A stretch of 14,331 bases of DNA from an uncultured Lachnospiraceae bacterium (GTDB lineage: Bacteria; Bacillota; Clostridia; Lachnospirales; Lachnospiraceae): assembly GCA_945827765.1 (NCBI GenBank), contig CALZPS010000012.1, positions 1-14,331 on the forward strand, given 5' to 3'. A program made the position numbers and the translations under genes. Under the pieces are notes generated by a model that had not been told where the DNA came from, ran no database searches, and worked only from the letters and a program-made list of their open reading frames with translations. Every line of letters starts with the position of its first letter. Position 1 is the stretch's first letter. Of this stretch, positions 6,658 to 13,675 are shown one piece after another.

Positions 6658-9585
6658 TTAAAACAATGTCTTCACTTCGCCAAACAGTGCTTTCTGTTCT
6701 TCAATCTTTTCTTCACTGCCGACAACGCACAATTGCTCCGCACTCAAAATAGCTGCCACCACATCAGCTAATTTACGGATATCCTCCTGCTGTGCCGTAA
6801 GAATCTGAGCGCGTTCTTCCTGAATCATTTCCGCGGATACATGATTCATATACAGATTCATCGAACGGTCTCCTTTTGCTGCAGGCGTCATCGGGCGGTC
6901 GATATTGCTGATTGTTCCGATAATATATTTGGTCATCTCCCGCTCATCTACGGTAAATCCTTTCAGATAGTCCACCACTCCGTCATATACATCCAGAGTC
7001 CGCTCCAGATTCGGATCCCGGTAAGAGACCAGATATCCCTCACCGATACGGTTAAACCCGCTCATACATCCATATGCACCGCCTTTGACACGGATATTCT
7101 GCCACAAATATTCATAACTCAAAATCACTTTCAAAATCTGCAGTGCACCGGTGTATGCCTGTCCCCGGTCAATGAAATTGCCTGCCTTCGCCACATATTG
7201 TACTTTGGAAGAGGTCTTAAATCCTTCGTTCCGTTTTACACAATGCAAGATGCAGCGGTTTTCTATTTCCACTTTTCCGCCGTACAGTGTTCCCATGGTT
7301 TTCAGCAGTTCATCCTGTGCCGCCGCAAGCCCTTCAGGAGCGGAAGTATAACTTACCATCAGATTGTCCGCCCGGAAAATCTGTCTTGCAATGTCCCTGA
7401 GGTTTCCAATTAATTCTGCCTTCTTCTCTGCAAAATGCTCTTCCACCTCTTTTACCACCTGATAGAATCCGATACCGTCCGTGTCATCTTTAAATTTTGA
7501 TAACGGGGAGGCGTAGGATGCCGCTCGCAGTACCGCCGTGGTATGTCCGGAAGACTGGAAACTCATCTGCAGTCTGGATTTTAACATTGCCAAAATCTCT
7601 TTCAGCCGTTTCTCATCGTCCAGTTTGGACTCCATAAGTATCTCACGCATCATGGCAAAGAGGATATCCATCTTTGTATACAATGCTTTTCCTTTGATTT
7701 CAAAGGTGGCCCGGAACTCTTTTTCTTTCACTTTCGTCACATCCGGGTAAAGTTCCAGAGACGTGCCGATACCGCCCGTGTGCACATTGATTTCATTAAA
7801 CAATTCGCTATATTCATAGTGAGTCGTATCAATAATTCCCAATACAGACTGTAAGATTCCCACATACGGCAGTTTTTCCTCCGGCACAGCGGACAAGTCA
7901 AACATCCATGTCAGATACCCGATGCCATTCGTCTCCACCGGATGATGGACGAATGGAACCCCCTCCACCTCACTGACTTCATTATAAATCGGGGCAATAT
8001 CCGGGGAAATGTCTTTCCGCTCAAGAACCGGTATCCGTTCAATGTCCTCTTTTGCATCCTCTGACTCTTGATAAGCAATCAGCGCCGCAGTATCTGCAGT
8101 CAATTTTTCTATTTCTTCCGTACTTAAAGATGCTTTATACCTTTGCAGTTTTTCTTCCAATTCTTTGTCCAGACGGGCAGTTCTGCCGCGCTCCGGTTTC
8201 AAAACCACGATTGTTCCATGCGTGTTGTCCAGAATCCAAGTCTGGATCAGCTGCTCAAAATAACCGCTCTCCACCTGATTTTTCAGATATTCAAATGTTT
8301 CCAGTGCTTTGATATGAATAAACGGTTTACTCTCATCATAAAGCCAACTGTCAAACAACTGCAGCCCGTACATCAACCCTTTTGGATAATTTCCAAAATC
8401 CGCCTCACGGAACCTGAACTCATGATAGTTGATGCCTGCCAGAAGTGCCTTCCTGTCAATTCCTTCTTCCACAATCTGCCGCAAAGTTTCCTCAATGACA
8501 TCCACAAACTGCTGTTTCTGCTCTGCGTCCGCATTCTTGGCAATAACAGAGAACATCGGCTGGTAAATACCGTTATCGTAAGAACCCATAATATCTTTGC
8601 CGATTCCCGCATCCAGAAGTGCTTTTTTCAGCGGTGCACCAGGCGCAGACAACAACGCATAATCGAGAATCTGGAATGCCAGATACAATTTTTCGTCCAG
8701 ACTCGTACCAATTACTTTATTGTAAGAAAGATAGGTATTTTCTTTCTCGGACTCCTCACGGGAAATGGAATACATCTCCTCGATTTCTCTCACCTGTGCA
8801 AACGGCTGCTGGTAAGTGATTGTAGAATCAACCGGACTGTCCACAAAGTGACTTAAATATTCCTTGTCCAGCCAGTCCAGTTTTTCCTTCATATCCATAT
8901 TACCATAAAGATAAATATAGCTATTAGAAGGATGATAATATTTTCTATGGAAATCTAAAAATTGCTCATAGGTCAGTTCCGGTATCACATCCGGGTCACC
9001 GCCTGATTCAAAAGCATACGTCGTATCCGGAAACAGAGAATTCAAAATCACACGGTCAAGTACACCCTCCGGGGAGGAAAATGCCCCCTTCATTTCGTTG
9101 TACACCACTCCGTTGTACTCCAGTTTGTCATCCACACTATCCAGCTTGTAACTCCAGCCCTCCTGACGGAAGATTTCCTCATGCTTGTATATATTCGGAT
9201 AAAACACCGCATCCATATAAATATGCATCAGATTCTGAAAATCCTTGTCGTTGCAGCTGGCAATCGGATAGACGGTCTTGTCCGGATATGTCATGGCATT
9301 TAAGAAGGTATTTAAAGATCCTTTGACCAGTTCCACAAACGGATCCTTGATAGGGAAATTTTTGGAGCCACAAAGTACGGAGTGCTCCATAATATGTGCC
9401 ACCCCGGTACTGTCCGACGGCGTGGTACGAAAGCCGATGGCAAATACTTTATTTTCATCATCGTTTTCGATCAGCAGGATACGAGCTCCGCTTTTCTTAT
9501 GTTTCAATAGTTTCCCCTTTGATTTGATATCCGATAAATCTTCCTCCTGAATCAGGCTGTACGACTCCAAATGTTCCATATTCAT
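6658..9585 (-). CDS. M16C family zinc metallopeptidase (presequence-protease-like)
   Basis: Large insulinase-superfamily peptidase of the one-chain M16C type (PreP/Cym1/SYPL1-like, COG1026), which degrades unstructured peptides inside a closed two-halves chamber. The 975 residues match the family. The inverted zinc motif is H64-IM-E67-H68 in GVAHIMEHSVLCGS, and the distal Glu ligand is E164 in NEMKGAFSSPEG, 96 residues on as in PreP. The inactive C-terminal half keeps the substrate-clamping Arg/Tyr region (RVKGGAYG at about 832-839 and SYRDPN at 854-859). There is no signal peptide, so it is probably cytosolic. The start MNMEHLESY has AAGGA about 12 bases upstream, a little far; the second Met is another option. 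It follows DUF1667 by 59 bases and precedes era by 43. Confidence 0.94.
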   Translation of the reverse strand: MNMEHLESYSLIQEEDLSDIKSKGKLLKHKKSGARILLIENDDENKVFAIGFRTTPSDSTGVAHIMEHSVLCGSKNFPIKDPFVELVKGSLNTFLNAMTYPDKTVYPIASCNDKDFQNLMHIYMDAVFYPNIYKHEEIFRQEGWSYKLDSVDDKLEYNGVVYNEMKGAFSSPEGVLDRVILNSLFPDTTYAFESGGDPDVIPELTYEQFLDFHRKYYHPSNSYIYLYGNMDMKEKLDWLDKEYLSHFVDSPVDSTITYQQPFAQVREIEEMYSISREESEKENTYLSYNKVIGTSLDEKLYLAFQILDYALLSAPGAPLKKALLDAGIGKDIMGSYDNGIYQPMFSVIAKNADAEQKQQFVDVIEETLRQIVEEGIDRKALLAGINYHEFRFREADFGNYPKGLMYGLQLFDSWLYDESKPFIHIKALETFEYLKNQVESGYFEQLIQTWILDNTHGTIVVLKPERGRTARLDKELEEKLQRYKASLSTEEIEKLTADTAALIAYQESEDAKEDIERIPVLERKDISPDIAPIYNEVSEVEGVPFVHHPVETNGIGYLTWMFDLSAVPEEKLPYVGILQSVLGIIDTTHYEYSELFNEINVHTGGIGTSLELYPDVTKVKEKEFRATFEIKGKALYTKMDILFAMMREILMESKLDDEKRLKEILAMLKSRLQMSFQSSGHTTAVLRAASYASPLSKFKDDTDGIGFYQVVKEVEEHFAEKKAELIGNLRDIARQIFRADNLMVSYTSAPEGLAAAQDELLKTMGTLYGGKVEIENRCILHCVKRNEGFKTSSKVQYVAKAGNFIDRGQAYTGALQILKVILSYEYLWQNIRVKGGAYGCMSGFNRIGEGYLVSYRDPNLERTLDVYDGVVDYLKGFTVDEREMTKYIIGTISNIDRPMTPAAKGDRSMNLYMNHVSAEMIQEERAQILTAQQEDIRKLADVVAAILSAEQLCVVGSEEKIEEQKALFGEVKTLF

Positions 9586-9620
9586 ACTGTCTTGTTTTCC
9601 TTTCTGTTTTTGACTTTTTA

Positions 9621-9648
9621 TTTATCTTTGACAGGATACCGTTTTCAA
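9621..9648 (-). promoter_or_regulatory. Weak candidate promoter before the M16C gene
   Basis: On the minus strand TTGAAA (9643-9648) and GATAAA (9621-9626) are 16 bases apart in the 59-base gap. The -35 overlaps the DUF1667 stop codon. The -10 matches only 4 of 6 bases and lacks the final T, so transcription may instead simply continue from the flavoprotein cassette. Confidence 0.25.
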
Positions 9649-10046
9649 AAGTTTCTACTCCCGGCATCTTGACAGGAAGACGGACTGGCAGCTACCGTTT
9701 TTGTTGCCACGATATCCACACCTGTCCCGGCGACATTCTGTAAAATCACATCTCCGATGACAATCGGTGCGGTCACCGTAAGCCCGTTTATTTCCTCCAT
9801 ACAGGCTAATATTTTCTCCTTCGGGATATCCTTCTGCGTCTTGACGGATACCATGCGGTGTTCCCCGCCTTTCACACGGACGCTTGTCGAGACAATGCGG
9901 GTAGGATTGGTCAATTCTTTGAGGGCATAACTCTCCCCGCGCGGACAGGTGTTGCCTTTGACCGACACGACCTCTGTCCCATTCTGCTCCGCCTGGAGCT
10001 GACATCCCAGCGGACACCCGATACAAATTAGTTGCTTTGTATTCAT
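9645..10046 (-). CDS. DUF1667 small cysteine-cluster protein of the flavoprotein cassette
   Basis: A 133-residue protein beginning MNTKQLICIGCPLGCQLQAE, with C8-x2-C11-x3-C15 and C34 in GNTCPRGE: four cysteines that could bind an iron-sulfur cluster. The middle (NPTRIVSTSVRVKGG, KTQKDIPKEKI, NVAGTGVDIVATK) is typical of DUF1667, a family that travels with GlpA-like and FAD oxidoreductase genes in anaerobes. The last roughly 16 residues (AASPSSCQDAGSRNF) look like an added tail rather than conserved family sequence. The ATG directly follows the stop of the upstream gene (TAAATG), with GGAGGT at 10054-10059. Its probable role is as an electron-transfer or assembly subunit of the dehydrogenase; this is inference from context. 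Confidence 0.9.
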   Translation of the reverse strand: MNTKQLICIGCPLGCQLQAEQNGTEVVSVKGNTCPRGESYALKELTNPTRIVSTSVRVKGGEHRMVSVKTQKDIPKEKILACMEEINGLTVTAPIVIGDVILQNVAGTGVDIVATKTVAASPSSCQDAGSRNF

Positions 10047-11339
10047 TTATATTACCTCCACCCGGATTATCAGACGATTGTTCTGCGCTCCGGTTTCTAT
10101 CTGGGAAAGCAGCAGCTCTTTCTTCAATTTTAACTGTTCCATCTCGCCGGGTGCCATGACCGGACGTTTTTTTGACACAATCTGTCTGTCATTCAAATAT
10201 GCTCGGATAAAACAGTTTTTATACACATTTCCCACCCGGAAACGAATCGTCTGTTCGTCCTGCATCTGTGACAACCGGATATGCGACGGCACGGTATAGC
10301 GCACGCCTTCCTGCGGACAAATCTCAATCTGCACACCAGGCACTGCATTCCGTGAATCTTTCACATAAGCAGCGGCATTTTTTCCCGCGGCGTCGGCTTC
10401 CTCCGAAACATAATCGACCAGATCATGTACATGCAGTACATTTCCGCAGGCAAAAACTCCGCTGATATTGGTTTCCAGACTTTCATTCACGAAAGGTCCG
10501 GATGTAACCGGATTTAATTTCACACCCAGTCCGGCAGATAGTTCATTTTCCGGAAGAAGTCCGACCGATAAAAGCAGAGTGTCACACTCATATGTCTCTT
10601 CCGTACCGACAATCGGACGATTTTGCTCATCCACACGGGCTAATGTCACACCCTCCACCCGTTCTTTTCCTTGAATATCTATCACGGTATGGCTCAGTTT
10701 CAGAGGAATATTATAATCATCCAGACATTGGACAATGTTTCGCTTGAGTCCTCCCGAATATGGCATCAGCTCCGCCACCACCTGTACCTGTGCTCCTTCC
10801 AGCGTCATACGTCTCGCCATAATCAGGCCGATGTCGCCGGAACCGAGAATCACCACTTTCTTTCCTGGCAGATACCCTTCCATATTGACCAATCTTTGTG
10901 CTGTTCCGGCAGAATAAATTCCCGCCGGACGATACCCCGGAATATTCAGTGCACCGCGTGAGCGCTCGCGGCATCCCATCGCCAGAATGATCGCTTTGGA
11001 GAAAATCTGATACATTCCGTCCTGGCGATTCATGGCTGTGACGATTTTCATTGGTGCATCGGGCGCAATATCAATCCCCATCACCATCGTATTTAATCTA
11101 TATTCTATATGCCGCTCTTCCACTTGTTTGATAAAACGGTCGGCATACTCCGGTCCGGTCAGCTCTTCCTTAAATGTATGTAATCCAAATCCATTGTGTA
11201 TGCACTGATTTAAAATACCGCCCGGCTCACGGTCTCTCTCCAATATCAAAATGTGCCTGATACCTGCATCATGCGCTGCCACTGCCGCAGCAAGTCCCGC
11301 CGGACCTGCCCCGATGATTACAATATCGTACTGCTGCAT
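10047..11339 (-). CDS. FAD-dependent NAD(P)-type oxidoreductase of the flavoprotein cassette
   Basis: A 430-residue protein of the pyridine-nucleotide-disulfide oxidoreductase fold (COG0446). It has an FAD dinucleotide loop G10-A-G12-P-A-G15, an acidic end of strand 2 (LERD), GGILNQCIHNGFG (41-53, with C46), an NAD(P) loop GSGDIG (166-171), and the second FAD-contact segment GVFACGNVLHVHDLVDYV (294-311). It probably passes electrons between the GlpA-like flavoprotein and NAD(H) or another carrier. The frame is open to 11390, but MQQYDIVIIGAG at 11337-11339 is the family start, preceded by AGAGGGTG (11345-11352). It overlaps the upstream gene by 22 bases, which indicates translational coupling and subunits of one complex. 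Substrate and electron acceptor cannot be read from the sequence. Confidence 0.92.
   Translation of the reverse strand: MQQYDIVIIGAGPAGLAAAVAAHDAGIRHILILERDREPGGILNQCIHNGFGLHTFKEELTGPEYADRFIKQVEERHIEYRLNTMVMGIDIAPDAPMKIVTAMNRQDGMYQIFSKAIILAMGCRERSRGALNIPGYRPAGIYSAGTAQRLVNMEGYLPGKKVVILGSGDIGLIMARRMTLEGAQVQVVAELMPYSGGLKRNIVQCLDDYNIPLKLSHTVIDIQGKERVEGVTLARVDEQNRPIVGTEETYECDTLLLSVGLLPENELSAGLGVKLNPVTSGPFVNESLETNISGVFACGNVLHVHDLVDYVSEEADAAGKNAAAYVKDSRNAVPGVQIEICPQEGVRYTVPSHIRLSQMQDEQTIRFRVGNVYKNCFIRAYLNDRQIVSKKRPVMAPGEMEQLKLKKELLLSQIETGAQNNRLIIRVEVI
10054..10059 (-). promoter_or_regulatory. Ribosome binding site of the DUF1667 gene
   Basis: GGAGGT, seven bases before the ATG at 10044-10046, placed inside the last codons of the FAD oxidoreductase gene. 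It shows that the small protein is translated on purpose and at a good rate from the shared transcript. Confidence 0.7.
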
Positions 11340-12775
11340 CCTGCCACCCTCTCTCTCTGTCCGGTTATCAGTCTGGAATTTCCTCCGCACTTTGTTAATT
11401 CTTCCATCGGAATCTTCAATTCACGGTGCAGGATTTCCATTGTCCGTGGGGAACAAAAACCGGACTGACATCTGCCCATTCCCGCACGTGTCCTGCGTTT
11501 TACACCATCCAATGATTTCGCTCCCAGAGGTCTGTGGATTGCATCGAGGATTTCCCCTTCGGAAATCATTTCACAGCGGCAAATAATATTTCCATAAGCC
11601 GGCTGATTTTGAATTAACCGGTTACGTTCTTCCAACGTCAATAAAGCCGGATTTAAGATTCCTTTTCTCTCAGGAGTAAACGAAGGGTTGTCCTCCAACT
11701 GCAGCTTGTCTTTCAACAAATCTGCCGCCAGCACGCCGATTGCCGGGGCGCTGGTCAGCCCCGGTGACTCGATTCCTGCACAATCAATGAAACCCGGGGC
11801 ATCTTCTACCTCTCCAATAAGAAATTCATGTCCGTCTTCATGCGCGCGCAGTCCCGCAAAACTGGTGATCACTTTTTTCAGAGGGAGATTACGCACGCTG
11901 TTGCCCGCCTTCTGCCGTATCGTATCAATTCCTTCCGCCGTCGTGTTCTTCCCTTCCTTGTCCGTAATATCCACCGCCGTCGGTCCAATCATCAGATTTC
12001 CATGAACCGTGGGTGTGACAAGCACCCCTTTACCATATTTCCCCGGAAGAGCAAATATCGTATGAGAAACATGATTACCTGCGCTTTTATCCAGCAGAAT
12101 ATATTCTCCCTTCCGCGGAGTAATATGAATCTTCTTCTCACTGACCATATTGTGAAAACGGTCGGCATAAACACCGGCAGCATTTACCACACAACGTGCC
12201 TCATAAATGCCTTTGGAGGTTATAAGTTGATAATGGCTCTCCTTTTTTATTATTTCCTTTACTTCTGTGTCAAAGGCAAACTCTACACCGTTTAAAAATG
12301 CATTCTCGGCCAAAGCGATATTCATCCCAAACGGACAGACAATGCCGGCTGTCGGCGCATAAAGAACCGCCACTGTCTCCCCACACAGGTTCGGCTCCAT
12401 GAAGAGCGCCTCCTCGCGGGTAAGAATCTGCAGATCTTTGACTCCGTTTTTCTGCCCCCGCTCGTATAACTCACTCAATCGGGGCAGCGCATTTTCCTCC
12501 GTGCATACGACAAAAGAACCGTTCTGATAAAACGGGAAATCCAATTCTTCGGACAATGCTTTCATCATCCGGTTTCCTTGGACATTCAATTCTGCCATCA
12601 GACTGCCGGGGGCGGCATCATATCCCGCGTGGACAATGCCACTGTTCGCTTTTGACGTGCCGCAGCAGACATCCTCTTCTTTTTCCAGTACGCAGAACTT
12701 TCCCTTACACCGAGACAGTTCCCGGGCAATCGATGTGCCGCTCACTCCTGCCCCGATGATAATAATATCATACAT
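11318..12775 (-). CDS. GlpA-like FAD dehydrogenase with C-terminal BFD-type [2Fe-2S] domain
   Basis: A 485-residue DAO-fold flavoprotein. The N-terminus MYDIIIIGAGVSGTSIAREL is the FAD loop; SKANSGIVHAGYD (41-53), a VVNAAGVYADR segment (about 196-206) and FAGLRAHEDG with DCAGIESPGLTSAPAIG (331-347) are typical of anaerobic glycerol-3-phosphate dehydrogenase and L-2-hydroxyglutarate-oxidase-like enzymes. The C-terminus has a BFD-like cluster site C399-x-C401 ... C436-x4-C441. Oxidation of glycerol 3-phosphate to DHAP is the best guess, but no glycerol kinase or facilitator gene is in the window, and another 2-hydroxy acid or amine is possible. The start is fixed by GGAGGTG five bases upstream; the frame stays open to 13105 into dedA, which is not credible as coding. 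It has its own promoter and leads the three-gene cassette. Confidence 0.92.
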   Translation of the reverse strand: MYDIIIIGAGVSGTSIARELSRCKGKFCVLEKEEDVCCGTSKANSGIVHAGYDAAPGSLMAELNVQGNRMMKALSEELDFPFYQNGSFVVCTEENALPRLSELYERGQKNGVKDLQILTREEALFMEPNLCGETVAVLYAPTAGIVCPFGMNIALAENAFLNGVEFAFDTEVKEIIKKESHYQLITSKGIYEARCVVNAAGVYADRFHNMVSEKKIHITPRKGEYILLDKSAGNHVSHTIFALPGKYGKGVLVTPTVHGNLMIGPTAVDITDKEGKNTTAEGIDTIRQKAGNSVRNLPLKKVITSFAGLRAHEDGHEFLIGEVEDAPGFIDCAGIESPGLTSAPAIGVLAADLLKDKLQLEDNPSFTPERKGILNPALLTLEERNRLIQNQPAYGNIICRCEMISEGEILDAIHRPLGAKSLDGVKRRTRAGMGRCQSGFCSPRTMEILHRELKIPMEELTKCGGNSRLITGQRERVAGCSSTIL

Positions 12776-12780
12776 CCTGT

Positions 12781-12787
12781 CACCTCC
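12781..12787 (-). promoter_or_regulatory. Strong ribosome binding site that fixes the GlpA-like start
   Basis: GGAGGTG on the minus strand, five bases before the ATG at 12773-12775. It decides the start against 110 further in-frame codons upstream. Confidence 0.8.
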
Positions 12788-12889
12788 GTTACGCATTTGT
12801 ACCTTCTTGCAGTTTCCAAAGTCATGCCTTTCCATGCTGTGATGAAAAATATGACCTATTCTATCTCCATGATACCTGAGAATCACTTC

Positions 12890-12900
12890 GCACTTTGTGC
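12890..12900. repeat. GCAC/GTGC inverted repeat at the cassette start point
   Basis: GCACTTTGTGC is a perfect inverted repeat (4-base arms, 3-base centre) located about 5 to 15 bases downstream of the predicted transcription start. This is a plausible operator position for a repressor, but the arms are short. No other compelling structure is seen in the 130-base leader. Confidence 0.3.
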
Positions 12901-12911
12901 TCTCGTCATTC

Positions 12912-12940
12912 ATTATATGTGATTTTTGATATATCTTCAA
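12912..12940 (-). promoter_or_regulatory. Sigma-A promoter of the flavoprotein cassette
   Basis: On the minus strand TTGAAG (12935-12940) and a consensus TATAAT (12912-12917) are exactly 17 bases apart. The -35 box contains the stop codon of dedA (12937-12939). The start point would be near 12905, leaving a leader of about 130 bases before the GlpA-like ATG. Confidence 0.72.
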
Positions 12941-13557
12941 GTCGTTTTGCCGGACATTTTCTTCGTTATGTATCGCACAAGCCAGAACGTTATGCCACCA
13001 ATCAAAAGTATGCGGATCACCAGCGCATACCGTTCCAGATAGATAAGCACTGTTTCCCACGATGCACCCAGCATCGCCCCGATAGACACGAGTAAGATAT
13101 TCCACACGGTACTGCCGATAACAGTATACAAAAGAAATGGCATCATCGGCACCTGTGCCATCCCTGCCGGAATCGATATCAGACTGCGGATAATCGGCAC
13201 ACAGCGGCCGAAAAGAATTGCTTTTTTCCCTTTTTTCTCAAACCATTTCATGGTACGTTCTACTTCTTCTTTGTCGAACCCCAGCAGCTTAAACAATCTG
13301 CTCTCCGAAAAACGCGTCAGTCTGTCCGGAGTCATGGACGAGCCCACCCCATATAAGACCAGCGCACCAATGGTAGAGCCAAGCGTGGAAAATATTACCA
13401 CGCCGGGCACATTCATCTTTGTGTATGTTGTCATAAATCCGCCGAAAGTCAGAATCACTTCGGATGGAATCGGAGGAAAAATATTTTCAATGGCAATCAG
13501 AAAGCATACCCCCAGATAGCCATAAGTATCCATAATATGAATCATCAGCTCCTGCAT
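12937..13557 (-). CDS. DedA family (SNARE-associated/VTT domain) membrane protein
   Basis: A 206-residue multi-spanning inner-membrane protein. DedA proteins are linked to lipid-carrier recycling and envelope homeostasis; some act as undecaprenyl-phosphate flippases, and which role applies here cannot be read. Conserved motifs are present: E24 and the re-entrant FPPIPSEVILTFGGF (27-41), the FGRCVPIIRSLISIPAGMA stretch (116-134, with R118 and R124), and GSTVWN (148-153). Hydrophobic segments lie at about 12-28, 50-72, 140-165 and 178-196. The start at 13555-13557 is chosen by homology, with GGAG nine bases upstream; the open frame upstream to 13788 overlaps the dus gene and is basic, non-family sequence. 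Its stop codon lies in the promoter of the next operon. Confidence 0.93.
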   Translation of the reverse strand: MQELMIHIMDTYGYLGVCFLIAIENIFPPIPSEVILTFGGFMTTYTKMNVPGVVIFSTLGSTIGALVLYGVGSSMTPDRLTRFSESRLFKLLGFDKEEVERTMKWFEKKGKKAILFGRCVPIIRSLISIPAGMAQVPMMPFLLYTVIGSTVWNILLVSIGAMLGASWETVLIYLERYALVIRILLIGGITFWLVRYITKKMSGKTT

Positions 13558-13591
13558 ATCGTCAGACTCCGTTTCTTCTTCATCTTTCCTG

Positions 13592-13619
13592 ATTATATAT
13601 ATGTAACGGCTGACTGCAA
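13592..13619 (-). promoter_or_regulatory. Candidate sigma-A promoter of dedA
   Basis: On the minus strand TTGCAG (13614-13619) and a consensus TATAAT (13592-13597) are 16 bases apart, starting transcription near 13585, about 28 bases before the dedA ATG. The -35 match is 4 of 6. The -35 is part of a 10-mer (CTGCAAAATG, plus strand) repeated at 13614-13623 and 13650-13659. Confidence 0.55.
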
Positions 13620-13675
13620 AATGTCTGTGAAACATTATGGTTTGGGGTTCTGCAAAATGAAACGATTCTTTCTGT

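Noticed and set aside
8143..8856. 237-codon open frame on the plus strand
   Set aside because: Antisense shadow of the M16C gene with His/Gln/Phe-rich shadow composition.
9655..10026. Possible frameshifted second product of the DUF1667 gene
   Set aside because: The other frame lacks family motifs; the main frame is complete with all four cysteines and a proper ribosome site.
11340..11390. 17-residue upstream extension of the FAD oxidoreductase
   Set aside because: MQQYDIVIIGAG is the normal N-terminus with a ribosome site; the extension would only deepen the overlap with the preceding gene.
12776..13105. In-frame upstream extension of the GlpA-like protein by 110 residues
   Set aside because: It overlaps dedA on the same strand, is not family-like, and a strong GGAGGTG lies just before the FAD-loop start at 12775.
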